Origin: Chromobacterium vaccinii
GTDB taxonomy: Bacteria > Pseudomonadota > Gammaproteobacteria > Burkholderiales > Chromobacteriaceae
NCBI RefSeq assembly: GCF_000971335.1
Contig: NZ_JZJL01000030.1
Span: 1 to 59,179, forward strand
Length of the DNA stretch: 59,179 nt
Direction of reading: 5' to 3'
The notes under the pieces are model-generated. The model saw only the letters and a list, made by a program, of their open reading frames with translations. It was not told where the DNA came from and did not search any database. This document shows, piece after piece, positions 27,651-34,305 of the stretch (position 1 is the first letter of the stretch; each line of letters opens with the position of its first letter). The position numbers and the translations under genes are program-made.

Positions 27651-27992
27651 ATGGGAACAACGCTTGCGGTTAGAGTTGGGGCGAACATCGCAGAGGCCCG
27701 GAAGCGTGCAGGGCTGGCACAAAAAGTAGTTGCTGAGCGCATAGGGATGGAAACTGAGTCTTTGTCGAGGATTGAGCGCGGTAATGCATTGCCAGGCTTG
27801 GCGACTCTTGATCGGCTCGCGGATATCTTGGGTATCTCGCTGCAGCAGTTGCTGAGCGGGGCCTCCGTGGGGTTGTCGTCACTGGCGGCAACAATTCAAG
27901 AGGAAATTGCGCCACTTGATGACGCGGATCGCCTGTTTGTGGTTGAGCAAATCCGGGTGTTGTCTAGGAAACTGGCGGAAAAATCAAAGTAG
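27651..27992 (+). CDS. XRE-family transcriptional regulator
   Basis: The ATG at 27651 (MGTTLAVRVGANIAEARKRA) gives 113 residues; the frame extends 27 codons further upstream without regulator character. The helix-turn-helix is AGLAQKVVAERIGMETESLS followed by RIERGNALPGLATLDRLADI. The C-terminal 45 residues lack a LexA-type peptidase and may serve dimerisation. It is divergent from the leftmost phage gene and probably regulates that intergenic region. Confidence 0.8.
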   Translation: MGTTLAVRVGANIAEARKRAGLAQKVVAERIGMETESLSRIERGNALPGLATLDRLADILGISLQQLLSGASVGLSSLAATIQEEIAPLDDADRLFVVEQIRVLSRKLAEKSK

Positions 27993-28008
27993 AGTCCTAG
28001 ACTTTGTA

Positions 28009-28320
28009 TTAAGCTGCTAGCTTTGGTGGTTTACTGCGCTTAGCTGATTTCTTTTCAATAGTAAGGAATTTCAGTCCGGGTGGGGAGGTGTGGACTCGCA
28101 TATGCCCTTCCCCTATTAGAAAATTCTTGTAGCTTGCGATTGCAACATTCCACGCTTCTTTTGCAACCTTTTCACCTGTTTCAATAATATTGCCATCTTC
28201 ATCCACAATGGCCAGCAGTGCAGGCTTTCCCTCCGCTGTTTGAATTGTAAGACCTTCAAATATGACTGCGCTCATGTTGGCACGGTCAAGACTTCCTACC
28301 TGAATATTCCCGATACACAT
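28009..28320 (-). CDS. Hypothetical phage protein
   Basis: 103 residues, with AGGGG before the ATG. Mixed strands and helices, with a basic C-terminus (KKSAKRSKPPKLAA). No family is recognised. It belongs to a run of short minus-strand genes between 28009 and 30421. Confidence 0.5.
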   Translation of the reverse strand: MCIGNIQVGSLDRANMSAVIFEGLTIQTAEGKPALLAIVDEDGNIIETGEKVAKEAWNVAIASYKNFLIGEGHMRVHTSPPGLKFLTIEKKSAKRSKPPKLAA

Positions 28321-28338
28321 TTTATTCCCCTAAGTTAA

Positions 28339-28539
28339 TTAAGCTATGGCTAGGTTGGTTTCTTGCAGCCTTTTTAGCCTGCATCTAAGATTTTTAATTG
28401 CTCTTTTCTCTCTTGTATGGTGTGGGATTCCTGTTTTTTTTCCATTAGGAAAGATCAGGACTGGATTTTTTCGTCCTTGCCGTAGCTGGCCTCCGGCTGC
28501 GAGGATTGGCGCAATAATAGCGTGGATTTCTTTTTGCAT
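28339..28539 (-). CDS. HicA-like small basic protein
   Basis: 66 residues. The pattern GGQLRQGRKNPVLIFPNGKK followed by IPHHTREKRAIKNLRCRLKR matches small phage and plasmid proteins with the HicA/dsRBD-like fold (strand, turn, strand, then a helix rich in R and K). HicA toxins use a histidine in the first strands; here the clear histidines are in IPHHT, so activity is uncertain. No HicB partner is adjacent. Confidence 0.45.
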   Translation of the reverse strand: MQKEIHAIIAPILAAGGQLRQGRKNPVLIFPNGKKTGIPHHTREKRAIKNLRCRLKRLQETNLAIA

Positions 28540-28563
28540 ATCAATTGGTGAGGTGGGGTAATT

Positions 28564-28591
28564 AAACAGCCCGCTATGTGGCGGGCTGTTT
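28564..28591. terminator. Intrinsic terminator
   Basis: The stem AACAGCCCGC / GCGGGCTGTT has a TATGTG-type loop and T-rich flanks on both sides. It follows the minus-strand gene at 28593-28952. Confidence 0.75.
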
Positions 28592-28592
28592 G

Positions 28593-28952
28593 TTACGCTG
28601 CGTCAGGAAGAGTGAGAGGCAAGCTGAGCATGGTGTCGCATATGGCTAGCACTGCCCATGGTTCGCTATGGATATATATATCGCCGGTTTCTATTGAGTA
28701 ATGCATTGAAAGATTCCGTTTGGCTGCTAACGCTTTTACTACGCTAAGCTGTATACCTCTCGTTATGACAATTATGCGAATGTGTGGGCCGGCATTCGTT
28801 TGAAGGTGTGCGTTTATATGTTCAATGCAGATAAGAGACTGGCCCTGAATGTCTGCTAGCAGTTCTTTCATCAACCGTAAATGCCTATGGATTTCTGGCA
28901 TGGCTTTTTGTAGGTTATGGAATTGTTGTTGAATGTCGTCTTGAATTTTCAT
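28593..28952 (-). CDS. Hypothetical phage protein
   Basis: 119 residues. The N-terminal half is helical (MKIQDDIQQQFHNLQKAMPE start), and the second half has alternating hydrophobic strands (IRIIVITRGIQLS). No motif is recognised. A terminator directly follows, so it ends a transcription unit. Confidence 0.5.
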   Translation of the reverse strand: MKIQDDIQQQFHNLQKAMPEIHRHLRLMKELLADIQGQSLICIEHINAHLQTNAGPHIRIIVITRGIQLSVVKALAAKRNLSMHYSIETGDIYIHSEPWAVLAICDTMLSLPLTLPDAA

Positions 28953-28999
28953 TGAGTGGAGTCCTGATGGTATAAGCCTGTTGGGAATTGATTATTGCT

Positions 29000-29290
29000 T
29001 TATTTTTTCCAGTACATAGAAGTTTTGCCATTTGCACTATGCTGGCGCTGTATGTGCAATGCGCCTATTGCCATGAGCTTAGCGATATCGCGCCTAGTTT
29101 GGTCAGCATGCTCATTTTTGGTTTGTGCGTGCAGCTGGGGAAAGGTATACCGCTGGCGCGATTCCATTGCATCAAAAAGCATTAACTGCCTTTCAGTCAT
29201 TTTGACTCGTAGTGGATTGGTGAAGCCGCAGGCTAATAATTGCGACATCATCCCCTGCAGCGGAATGACGTTATGAGGGCGCGCTATCAT
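29000..29290 (-). CDS. Hypothetical protein coupled to the traL-like gene
   Basis: 96 residues. The start overlaps the traL-like stop by four bases. The segment LMLFDAMESRQRYTFPQLHA followed by QTRRDIAKLMAIGALHIQRQ looks like a winged-helix DNA-binding domain. In IncP plasmids traM is the gene after traL, but similarity to TraM is not evident. DNA binding and a transcription role are inferred only. Confidence 0.5.
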   Translation of the reverse strand: MIARPHNVIPLQGMMSQLLACGFTNPLRVKMTERQLMLFDAMESRQRYTFPQLHAQTKNEHADQTRRDIAKLMAIGALHIQRQHSANGKTSMYWKK

Positions 29291-30042
29291 GCGGCTAGCC
29301 CTTCCGGCAGTCCTTGCGTCAGGATCGGCCTAAGCTGCTGCAGGTAATCAGCCCATACCATTTGCAGCCGGTGTTTCGGCATGCGCCCCCATTCCGGACT
29401 TGCCAGGGCTTCGGCAAAGGTTTGGCCTTTGATACTGAGTTCTGCGATATCGCGGCCAGCCAGATCGGCATTTGGGCGGCGCAGTGTGACAATGCCGGCG
29501 ATGCGCTCGCGGTTTTCGTGATAGACGCTGGAATCCCGGAATCTGCGGCCGTCTCGTTCAACCGGGCCAAAGTGTTCGTTTTCCCATACCACTATGGGGG
29601 CCGAAGTGCTGTCCAGTAGCGCCGCTAGGCCGTCTATGGTGTCGTCCATCGCCTGGCCGCCGACAAGTACGGTATGGATAAACACGCGGCGGCCTGCCGC
29701 GTTGAGTACGTCAATGGCGCCGGTCTCTGCTAGATAGCCCGTCGCTGGAATGAACGATGTCGCGCCGTTGTCGATGACTGCAGGGCCGTCATGCTCAAGC
29801 AACCACTCCACCATGGTGTCAAACTGGCGGCTGTTAATCTGGTTATCGTGGTTCAGGATATCCAGCCCCCGCGCTTGCAAGGCAGGGAAATGCATCAGGG
29901 TTTTGTTGACGGGATCGGTATCGACTCCCAACGGACGAATGCCAAAAATGGCCCAAATCGCTTGGGCGAGAAGGCTTGTGATGTGCGACTTGCCTACGCC
30001 GCCTTTGCCTTGAAGCGTAATGTGGGTGTCGTTGTATGTCAT
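29287..30042 (-). CDS. TraL-like ParA-fold ATPase (IncP conjugation type)
   Basis: The ATG at 30042 (MTYNDTHITLQGKGGVGKSH) gives 251 residues; the upstream part of the frame belongs to the traK-like gene region. LQGKGGVGKS is the deviant Walker A of ParA/MinD ATPases. The stretches VDTDPVNKTL, INSRQFDTMVEWL, IDNGATSFIP, TVLVGGQAMDDTIDGLA and FGPVERDGRRF follow the order seen in RP4 TraL. TraL lies in the oriT-traKLM leader operon of IncP plasmids, where its exact role is unclear. Presence inside a prophage is unusual. Four bases separate its start from the upstream traK-like stop. Confidence 0.8.
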   Translation of the reverse strand: MTYNDTHITLQGKGGVGKSHITSLLAQAIWAIFGIRPLGVDTDPVNKTLMHFPALQARGLDILNHDNQINSRQFDTMVEWLLEHDGPAVIDNGATSFIPATGYLAETGAIDVLNAAGRRVFIHTVLVGGQAMDDTIDGLAALLDSTSAPIVVWENEHFGPVERDGRRFRDSSVYHENRERIAGIVTLRRPNADLAGRDIAELSIKGQTFAEALASPEWGRMPKHRLQMVWADYLQQLRPILTQGLPEGLAA

Positions 30043-30046
30043 GAGT

Positions 30047-30421
30047 TCACCATTTTGTTTTTCCGTCTCTGAATTTCCCGTAGTCAAAGCGACCTGATCG
30101 GATTGACTGAGGCGAGGTCTTGGTGGCCGGCGTGGTTGCGATGGACATATTGGCCGCGCTGGCCGGGATGTTTTGGGTTGCTTGGGCATGGGGTGCTTTC
30201 TTGTTTTCCTCGCGGCGGCGTTCACGATAGAGCGCGTTCCGGAATTCAACGTGGCTCATGTGCAGGCCATCGGCCGCCAGTGCCTCGATGATTTGGGCGT
30301 GCCTGACTCCGCGTTCTATTGCCGCCTTGATTTGTGGTAGGAGGCTGCGGAATCGTGCCGCTTTGCTCTCGCCTGTTCCTGCTAGAGCCGCAAGCAACTG
30401 GTTGGCGTCTGGTTTGCTCAT
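30047..30421 (-). CDS. TraK-like oriT-binding protein
   Basis: 124 residues from the ATG at 30421; a GTG at 30442 is an alternative, and neither has a strong ribosome site. The N-terminal domain (IKAAIERGVRHAQIIEALAA then MSHVEFRNALYRERRR) is followed by an alanine/threonine/proline-rich linker and a basic tail (RFDYGKFRDGKTKW). This layout matches RP4 TraK, which binds and bends oriT DNA. It sits directly upstream of the traL-like gene and next to repeats at 30429-30516, as in IncP plasmids. Confidence 0.55.
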   Translation of the reverse strand: MSKPDANQLLAALAGTGESKAARFRSLLPQIKAAIERGVRHAQIIEALAADGLHMSHVEFRNALYRERRREENKKAPHAQATQNIPASAANMSIATTPATKTSPQSIRSGRFDYGKFRDGKTKW

Positions 30422-30428
30422 GGGGGCT

Positions 30429-30516
30429 AACAAACTGCTCACTTTCCGCTAACGGGACGCTTTCGGCGCGCTCACAAACTGCTAACGGCCGGTGACGCGT
30501 GCTAACGGAAATGAGC
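30429..30516. repeat. oriT-like repeat cluster upstream of the traK-like gene
   Basis: GCTAACGG occurs three times in the same orientation (30448, 30481, 30501), and ACAAACTGCT twice (30430, 30474). The outer arms GCTCACTTTCCG and CGGAAATGAGC form an imperfect inverted repeat. Position next to traK matches the oriT of IncP plasmids and could also act as promoter-operator of the operon. The IncP nick core ATCCTG was not found here. Confidence 0.5.
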
Positions 30517-30518
30517 GT

Positions 30519-30547
30519 AAAAAAACGGCTGGTTAATCCCAGCCGTT
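30519..30547 (-). terminator. Intrinsic terminator
   Basis: On the minus strand AACGGCTGG / CCAGCCGTT with a six-base loop is followed by seven T residues. It overlaps the stop of the gene at 30533-30712 and ends the short operon before the traK region. Confidence 0.8.
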
Positions 30548-30712
30548 GGCGGTGTCGGCGCGCAGGTAGATCCGTTCTGCACGGTCGTTGATTCGTTGTC
30601 TTGTGCGATTCCTGCGGGTGGCCATTTCTGGCGGTAGGCCCGGAGGGGCAAAGACGCGCAGCAGCTGTTCGCGTCGATGCATCTGCCGCACGATGTAATG
30701 GCGCAGGCTCAT
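30533..30712 (-). CDS. Small basic phage protein
   Basis: 59 residues from the ATG at 30712, which overlaps the upstream gene's stop (ATGA-type coupling). Arginine-rich (MSLRHYIVRQMHRREQLLRV start), so nucleic-acid binding is possible. No family is recognised. A terminator overlaps its end. Confidence 0.5.
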   Translation of the reverse strand: MSLRHYIVRQMHRREQLLRVFAPPGLPPEMATRRNRTRQRINDRAERIYLRADTANGWD

Positions 30713-30948
30713 TCCATTTCGTCTATCAACTGCGCTTGCTCTGCAATGGCTTCTCTGAGCCAAGTGAGCGAGGAATCCAGATTGTCGGCCATGGCTTCCA
30801 GTGATTGGCCGTGAGCGGATCGCAGCTGACTTTCCGGCATTTCGCTGATTGCCTTGCGGGCCTCGTTGAGTTTGGCTTGCAGTTGCTCTTGCAGCTGCTC
30901 AAGCCCTTGCTTGAAGGCTTCCAGCGATGTCTTGTCCAGGTGGTGCAT
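30709..30948 (-). CDS. Small coiled-coil phage protein
   Basis: 79 residues, almost entirely helical with heptad-like spacing (FKQGLEQLQEQLQAKLNEAR). AAGGAG lies eight bases before the ATG. It is the first gene of a two-gene minus-strand unit that starts next to a cluster of hairpins. The function is unknown. Confidence 0.55.
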   Translation of the reverse strand: MHHLDKTSLEAFKQGLEQLQEQLQAKLNEARKAISEMPESQLRSAHGQSLEAMADNLDSSLTWLREAIAEQAQLIDEME

Positions 30949-30982
30949 TTTTCATTCTCCTTAGATTCGGCAGCGCATGGCT

Positions 30983-31142
30983 GCATCCGATAACGTCCAA
31001 TTGGGCGCTATCGGGTGCAGGCTTATGCCGACCAGCGGTTCAGGGACGCGCACGTTGTTTATCGTGCGGCTGGCCGGCATAAGCTTGGTGTCCATGCCTG
31101 ACTATGTCGGGCATGCGGTTACGGCATCGGAACGGATGCCGT
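30983..31142. repeat. Cluster of four consecutive hairpins in a non-coding region
   Basis: The hairpins are A, 30983-31018 (arms GCATCCGATA and TATCGGGTGC around an inner palindrome CCAATTGG); B, 31021-31084 (16-base arms starting GCTTATGCCG, 15 of 16 paired, with an inner CGCACG/CGTGCG stem); C, 31094-31114 (ATGCCTGAC/GTCGGGCAT); and D, 31121-31142 (ACGGCATC/GATGCCGT). No T runs follow, so these are not simple terminators. A structured RNA, replication origin or single-strand initiation site is possible. The rest of the gap 30949-31370 holds the luxR promoter region. Confidence 0.7.
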
Positions 31143-31223
31143 GACGTTTTCATAGATTGTTAATGAGCGGTCTACTTAAAGTAGGTTTGCACATTTTACA
31201 ATCAAAAGTAGATGTGTCAACTA

Positions 31224-31245
31224 AAAGTTCATTTAAATGAACTTT
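31224..31245. promoter_or_regulatory. Perfect 22-bp palindromic operator upstream of luxR
   Basis: The half-site AAAGTTCATTT is followed immediately by its exact reverse complement. It lies 125 bp before the luxR ATG in an AT-rich stretch. The site at 32927-32948 in the repressor/YdaS switch matches 17 of its 22 bases, so the same regulator probably binds both. It does not resemble a lux box. Confidence 0.7.
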
Positions 31246-31370
31246 ATTTCTTCGCTTAGATGGTTCTATTCTAGGTAAGTTGTTATTATTCATTAACTTA
31301 GGATGTGTTGGCTGGTTGGCCTGCGCGTCAAGCCCTATTCTTTGGAGGGAAATTGTAGGTTGCAAGGTAT

Positions 31371-32129
31371 ATGCGAATGACACCGGAAGTTGTTTCGATG
31401 TTGCGAGAGGTGACGCCTTTGGCCATGGCCCAGCTGGTGCCCTGGCAGCGGTCGTTGCTGGCAATGTCGGATCAGGATGATTTGAGGGCGTTCTTGCTTG
31501 GGCTGCAGTACAGCTTGCCTGGCTCGCCTCCTTTGCTGCTGGCCAGGATGTCGCGTGACATCCCGTCACGAACACCTATCTTGGCTATCGATTTGGGATG
31601 GCCAGGGCGTTGGCTCGACTTGTATCGGCGTCGCTCATGGCATGAGGTCGATCCGGTGATCTTGGCCGGGGCGGGGAGGCCGATAGTATGGTCCGACGAA
31701 CTGGTGCCGCAGGAAGGTGATAGTAGGCGGCTGCGTGATTTCAAATCAGCCTGCAAGCGGGCAGGGATGATGCATGGTCTGACCTATATTGCGGATCGTG
31801 ATGAATGTAGGGTGATCATTTCGATGATCGGTGAATCGGTCGAGCGCGAGGCTTACACGAGGCAGATGCTGTCTTTGTTGCTGCCGTCCCTGGCAGATGT
31901 TGCCGCCCGCGTATTGGCGCGGGATGCACGAATGGCTAAGTTTACGGATAGAGAAAGGGAGGTTTTCGACTTGCTGGTATGGGAGGGGCTAACGCAAAAG
32001 GAGGTGGCCAAGCGCCTGGACATTGGCCTGAGTACGGTAAAGCTGCACCTGAAAAATATGAGAAAGTTACATGGAGTCAAGACTTTATCTCAGCTTGCGT
32101 ATCGAGTTGCCGCTGTGGAAGGGAGTTAG
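31371..32129 (+). CDS. Phage-encoded LuxR-type quorum-sensing receptor
   Basis: 252 residues. The N-terminal autoinducer-binding domain carries all six residues conserved across acyl-homoserine-lactone receptors: W81 and Y85 (RWLDLYRRR), D94 and P95 (HEVDPVI), W107 (RPIVWS) and G136 (GMMHGLTY). The C-terminal GerE domain has TDREREVFDLL, then LTQKEVAKRLDIGLSTVKLH. No luxI partner is nearby, so it is a solo that could respond to host or neighbour signals; Chromobacterium itself commonly makes AHLs. Location between plasmid-type genes and the lysogeny switch, with a shared operator motif, suggests a role in induction. Confidence 0.85.
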   Translation: MRMTPEVVSMLREVTPLAMAQLVPWQRSLLAMSDQDDLRAFLLGLQYSLPGSPPLLLARMSRDIPSRTPILAIDLGWPGRWLDLYRRRSWHEVDPVILAGAGRPIVWSDELVPQEGDSRRLRDFKSACKRAGMMHGLTYIADRDECRVIISMIGESVEREAYTRQMLSLLLPSLADVAARVLARDARMAKFTDREREVFDLLVWEGLTQKEVAKRLDIGLSTVKLHLKNMRKLHGVKTLSQLAYRVAAVEGS

Positions 32130-32157
32130 AGAATCGTTGAAGTAAGTACAAACACGT

Positions 32158-32180
32158 AATTAGACGAAAGTCTAGTTTTG
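32158..32180 (+). terminator. Short hairpin after luxR, possible terminator
   Basis: The seven-pair stem ATTAGAC / GTCTAGT has a stable GAAA tetraloop and is followed by TTTTG. The T run is short, so termination may be partial. Confidence 0.5.
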
Positions 32181-32245
32181 CTCGTTTGTTTGAACGCGTA
32201 TAGTTCGCGCTGCATCTTCGAACTACCCAAAAAGCAGAAATAAAA

Positions 32246-32419
32246 ATGCACAAAAATACGGAAAACACAGAGTTAGTTGCTGAGATACGAGTAAGAATTA
32301 GAAGTGATGGCAGCATTCTTGTTGACGAGTGGGGCGATGCCTCGCGCGCGTGGGCCTTTATGCTCAGTTCGGCGTCTATGATGGCGCAGCGTCGTCCCTT
32401 GCCTGCAAACGCGGCATAG
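32246..32419 (+). CDS. Small hypothetical protein downstream of luxR
   Basis: 57 residues (MHKNTENTELVAEIRVRIRS start, then DGSILVDEWGDASRAW). The initiation site is weak. Coding character is moderate, and codon use agrees with neighbours. The strand-rich first half could form a small domain. It lies between luxR and the convergent repressor, with a terminator after it. Confidence 0.4.
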   Translation: MHKNTENTELVAEIRVRIRSDGSILVDEWGDASRAWAFMLSSASMMAQRRPLPANAA

Positions 32420-32436
32420 GAAATTACCCTGAATAG

Positions 32437-32463
32437 AAAAAGCGGCCAACTGGCCGCTTTTAC
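32437..32463. terminator. Bidirectional intrinsic terminator
   Basis: The stem AAAAGCGGCCA / TGGCCGCTTTT has an AC loop. It separates the small plus-strand gene from the convergent repressor gene. Confidence 0.85.
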
Positions 32464-32918
32464 TTTTTCTTCTGCAGGGTGTCCGCCAAGCCTCTCAAAA
32501 AGTCCGCTAGCGCGTCGTCGCCCTGGGCGACTAGCCAACTGGCCAGTTCTTTCGGGTCGGATATGGCAATGGTCCGATCCGGGGGCGTGGTCGGTTCTGC
32601 CATGGGGGCATCGTGTCGGGTGATGGTGATGCTGGGGCTGGTCACGGTGATGTCTGCCGTGAAGCTGCCATATTCCAAATCTGCTGGTTTTACGCCAAAG
32701 AGTTCGGCTAGCTTTGCAAGCTTTTCCGGACGCGGTCGGGCTGCGCCGCTCATGTAGCGCCGCATCATCTCGTAAGTGACTGGAACCTGCGTGGAAAACG
32801 CCTTCGGTGCGAGGCCGTGCAGCTGCATTAGGGTGCAGATGTTCCGGGATAGCTGCGTTTCAGTGTTCTTTTCTTCAACCATAAGTTGAATGTTATCTGG
32901 ATTAGGTAGCATGGTCAT
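32460..32918 (-). CDS. CI-like XRE-family repressor without peptidase domain
   Basis: 152 residues. A helix-turn-helix domain spans about residues 24-80 (LSRNICTLMQLHGLAPKAFS, then VTYEMMRRYMSGAARPRPEK), followed by a strand segment (DITVTSPSITITRHD) and a helical tail. Unlike lambda CI there is no S24 self-cleavage domain, so RecA-driven cleavage is not expected; another inducer is needed. It is divergent from the YdaS-like gene. No ribosome site is visible and the operator lies eight bases upstream, so its mRNA may be leaderless as for lambda cI. Confidence 0.75.
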   Translation of the reverse strand: MTMLPNPDNIQLMVEEKNTETQLSRNICTLMQLHGLAPKAFSTQVPVTYEMMRRYMSGAARPRPEKLAKLAELFGVKPADLEYGSFTADITVTSPSITITRHDAPMAEPTTPPDRTIAISDPKELASWLVAQGDDALADFLRGLADTLQKKK

Positions 32919-32926
32919 GTCTATTT

Positions 32927-32959
32927 AAGGTTGCTTTTTATGAACTTTGGATCGATAAT
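32927..32959 (+). promoter_or_regulatory. Lysogeny switch: promoter and operator of the ydaS-like gene
   Basis: TTGCTT (32931-32936) and GATAAT (32954-32959) are spaced by 17 bases, a good sigma-70 promoter. The predicted start is a few bases before the ATG at 32968. The 22-bp site 32927-32948, with the exact half ATGAACTTT, overlaps the -35 box and is related to the luxR palindrome at 31224. Confidence 0.65.
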
Positions 32960-32967
32960 CCCGGCCC

Positions 32968-33210
32968 ATGAAAGAAGCAACACCTATTGACGCCGTTTTT
33001 GCCTTGCTGGATGGACCTTCCGCTGTCGGTCGTGCTCTCGGTGTAACGCCGTGGGCAGTCTGCAAGTGGCGGGTCAAGGTTCCTGCAGGTCGCTGTATCG
33101 ACTTGGAAAAACTCACTGACGGACGTGTCCGTTGTGAGTCCCTGCGGCCCGATATCGATTGGGCCTATCTGCGCGGGACCGCCCCCTCTGCGGTATCGAC
33201 TCCAACTTAG
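32968..33210 (+). CDS. YdaS-like Cro-type regulator
   Basis: 80 residues. The segment FALLDGPSAVGRALGVTPWA followed by VCKWRVKVPAGRCIDLEKLT is the helix-turn-helix of the YdaS family, Cro-like early regulators of Rac-type phages. The position divergent from the repressor and first of the early plus-strand genes agrees. The mRNA leader is predicted to be almost absent. Confidence 0.75.
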   Translation: MKEATPIDAVFALLDGPSAVGRALGVTPWAVCKWRVKVPAGRCIDLEKLTDGRVRCESLRPDIDWAYLRGTAPSAVSTPT

Positions 33211-33301
33211 ATTACTCCTCGTTCCCTTGCTGTCAGCGGGAGCGCTTGCCGGCGTGTCCGGCTTTTTTCTTGCGCGGGGTCGCCTGTTGCGGCCTCTGTA
33301 A

Positions 33302-33913
33302 ATGACATTGGTAAATATGCTATCTGGAATGAACATGAATTGCATGCGCCATAGTTCGCACAAAACGCCAATAGCGGTGATACGGGATTACGTAGACCTT
33401 TGGCGCAAGCAGGAGGGCTTGAGCCGTCAGGCTGCAGCCGCCCGGATGGTGGAAACCTATTTAGTCATGGGTTTCGAACGCGTGTGGCCCATTGATTTCA
33501 TGGTGGAGGGCGATGCGTATCAGGTGCTTAAGGCCAATTCGGATCGGATATGGCGTTGGCTGGATGATCAGATGAAAGAAAAGAACCTGCTCAATTGCAA
33601 TGCCATGCCGGTGGTCCTGATGACATTGCCGCTGAGCATCCGCTTGCAGTGCTTGACCGAGTTGCTGGCGCCGCTGGGCATGGTTCCGGCTCAGTTGCTG
33701 ATGCATGAGCCAGCTGGTAGCCATGCCGCATTGATGATGGTGGCCACGAAAGAAACTGGACTAGGTCTGTCAGCGTTTGCGGCCTTGGCCGAGGACATGA
33801 CGCGAGAGCAGTTGACGAGAGCAAGAGCGGGCTTGTCTGAGTCGATCAGCGCCAATGCCGAGTTATTGCGGTTTGTGGACTGCGCTTTGGCTCAGCCGGC
33901 TGAAGGAAGGTAG
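33302..33913 (+). CDS. YdaT-like (CII-analogue) regulator
   Basis: Up to 203 residues; the start among ATGs at 33302, 33329 and 33335 is uncertain. AVIRDYVDLWRKQEGLSRQA, then ADRIWRWLDD-like text (SDRIWRWLDDQ) and MPVVLMTLPLSIRLQCLTEL resemble the YdaT family, which follows YdaS in Rac-type phages and acts like CII. It is expected to influence the lysis-lysogeny choice. The family call is from pattern memory. Confidence 0.6.
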   Translation: MTLVNMLSGMNMNCMRHSSHKTPIAVIRDYVDLWRKQEGLSRQAAAARMVETYLVMGFERVWPIDFMVEGDAYQVLKANSDRIWRWLDDQMKEKNLLNCNAMPVVLMTLPLSIRLQCLTELLAPLGMVPAQLLMHEPAGSHAALMMVATKETGLGLSAFAALAEDMTREQLTRARAGLSESISANAELLRFVDCALAQPAEGR

Positions 33914-33920
33914 CGCGCAG

Positions 33921-34073
33921 ATGTCCGACTGGCTGCGCATGGAGTTGTACCGCATGGCTTGGAAGGTATCCAAGGCCAAGCCGGAGGATAAGCCGCGGCT
34001 GCGGCGCCGCCATATTGAGCTATTGAAAAAATCCTTGGGGAGCCGGGATGGAGTGGGTGAGGGTAAGCGGTGA
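33921..34073 (+). CDS. Small basic early phage protein
   Basis: 50 residues from the ATG at 33921 (MSDWLRMELYRMAWKVSKAK start), with AAGGAAGG upstream. Helical and lysine/arginine-rich. It overlaps the next gene by 26 bases, which indicates an early operon. The function is unknown. Confidence 0.55.
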   Translation: MSDWLRMELYRMAWKVSKAKPEDKPRLRRRHIELLKKSLGSRDGVGEGKR

Positions 34074-34305
34074 CGTCGTCGCTGATGCCGCCTATGTGCT
34101 GAGCTTGCCGACCATACAGCTACGAGAACGCGAGTTGAGGCGCTTGGGCCGAGTCTACGGCGCTGGGCATCGTGAAAGCGTGAGCCGGGCAGCTAAAGAG
34201 AACTGGCCGGCGGCAGAGTCGAAATTGCCGCCGTTGCCGATGGAAAAACACAGTAACCCGCGACTTGCCGCGCTTGCGGCGGTTGGGGGGAAAGGGGGGC
34301 TATGA
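34048..34305 (+). CDS. Hypothetical early phage protein
   Basis: 85 residues. It contains AAYVLSLPTIQLRERELRRL, a helical segment seen in many small phage proteins encoded next to replication genes. It overlaps genes on both sides (26 and 4 bases). No function is assigned. Confidence 0.6.
   Translation: MEWVRVSGDVVADAAYVLSLPTIQLRERELRRLGRVYGAGHRESVSRAAKENWPAAESKLPPLPMEKHSNPRLAALAAVGGKGGL

Noticed and set aside
30429-30547. IncP nick-site core in the oriT-like region
   Set aside because: ATCCTG or its complement was not found between the repeats, so an active IncP-type nic site cannot be claimed.
31224-31245. Palindrome upstream of luxR as a lux box
   Set aside because: Half-sites are AAAGTTCATTT with no CTGT/ACAG elements; a related site lies at the repressor/YdaS promoter, so an XRE-type operator is more likely.
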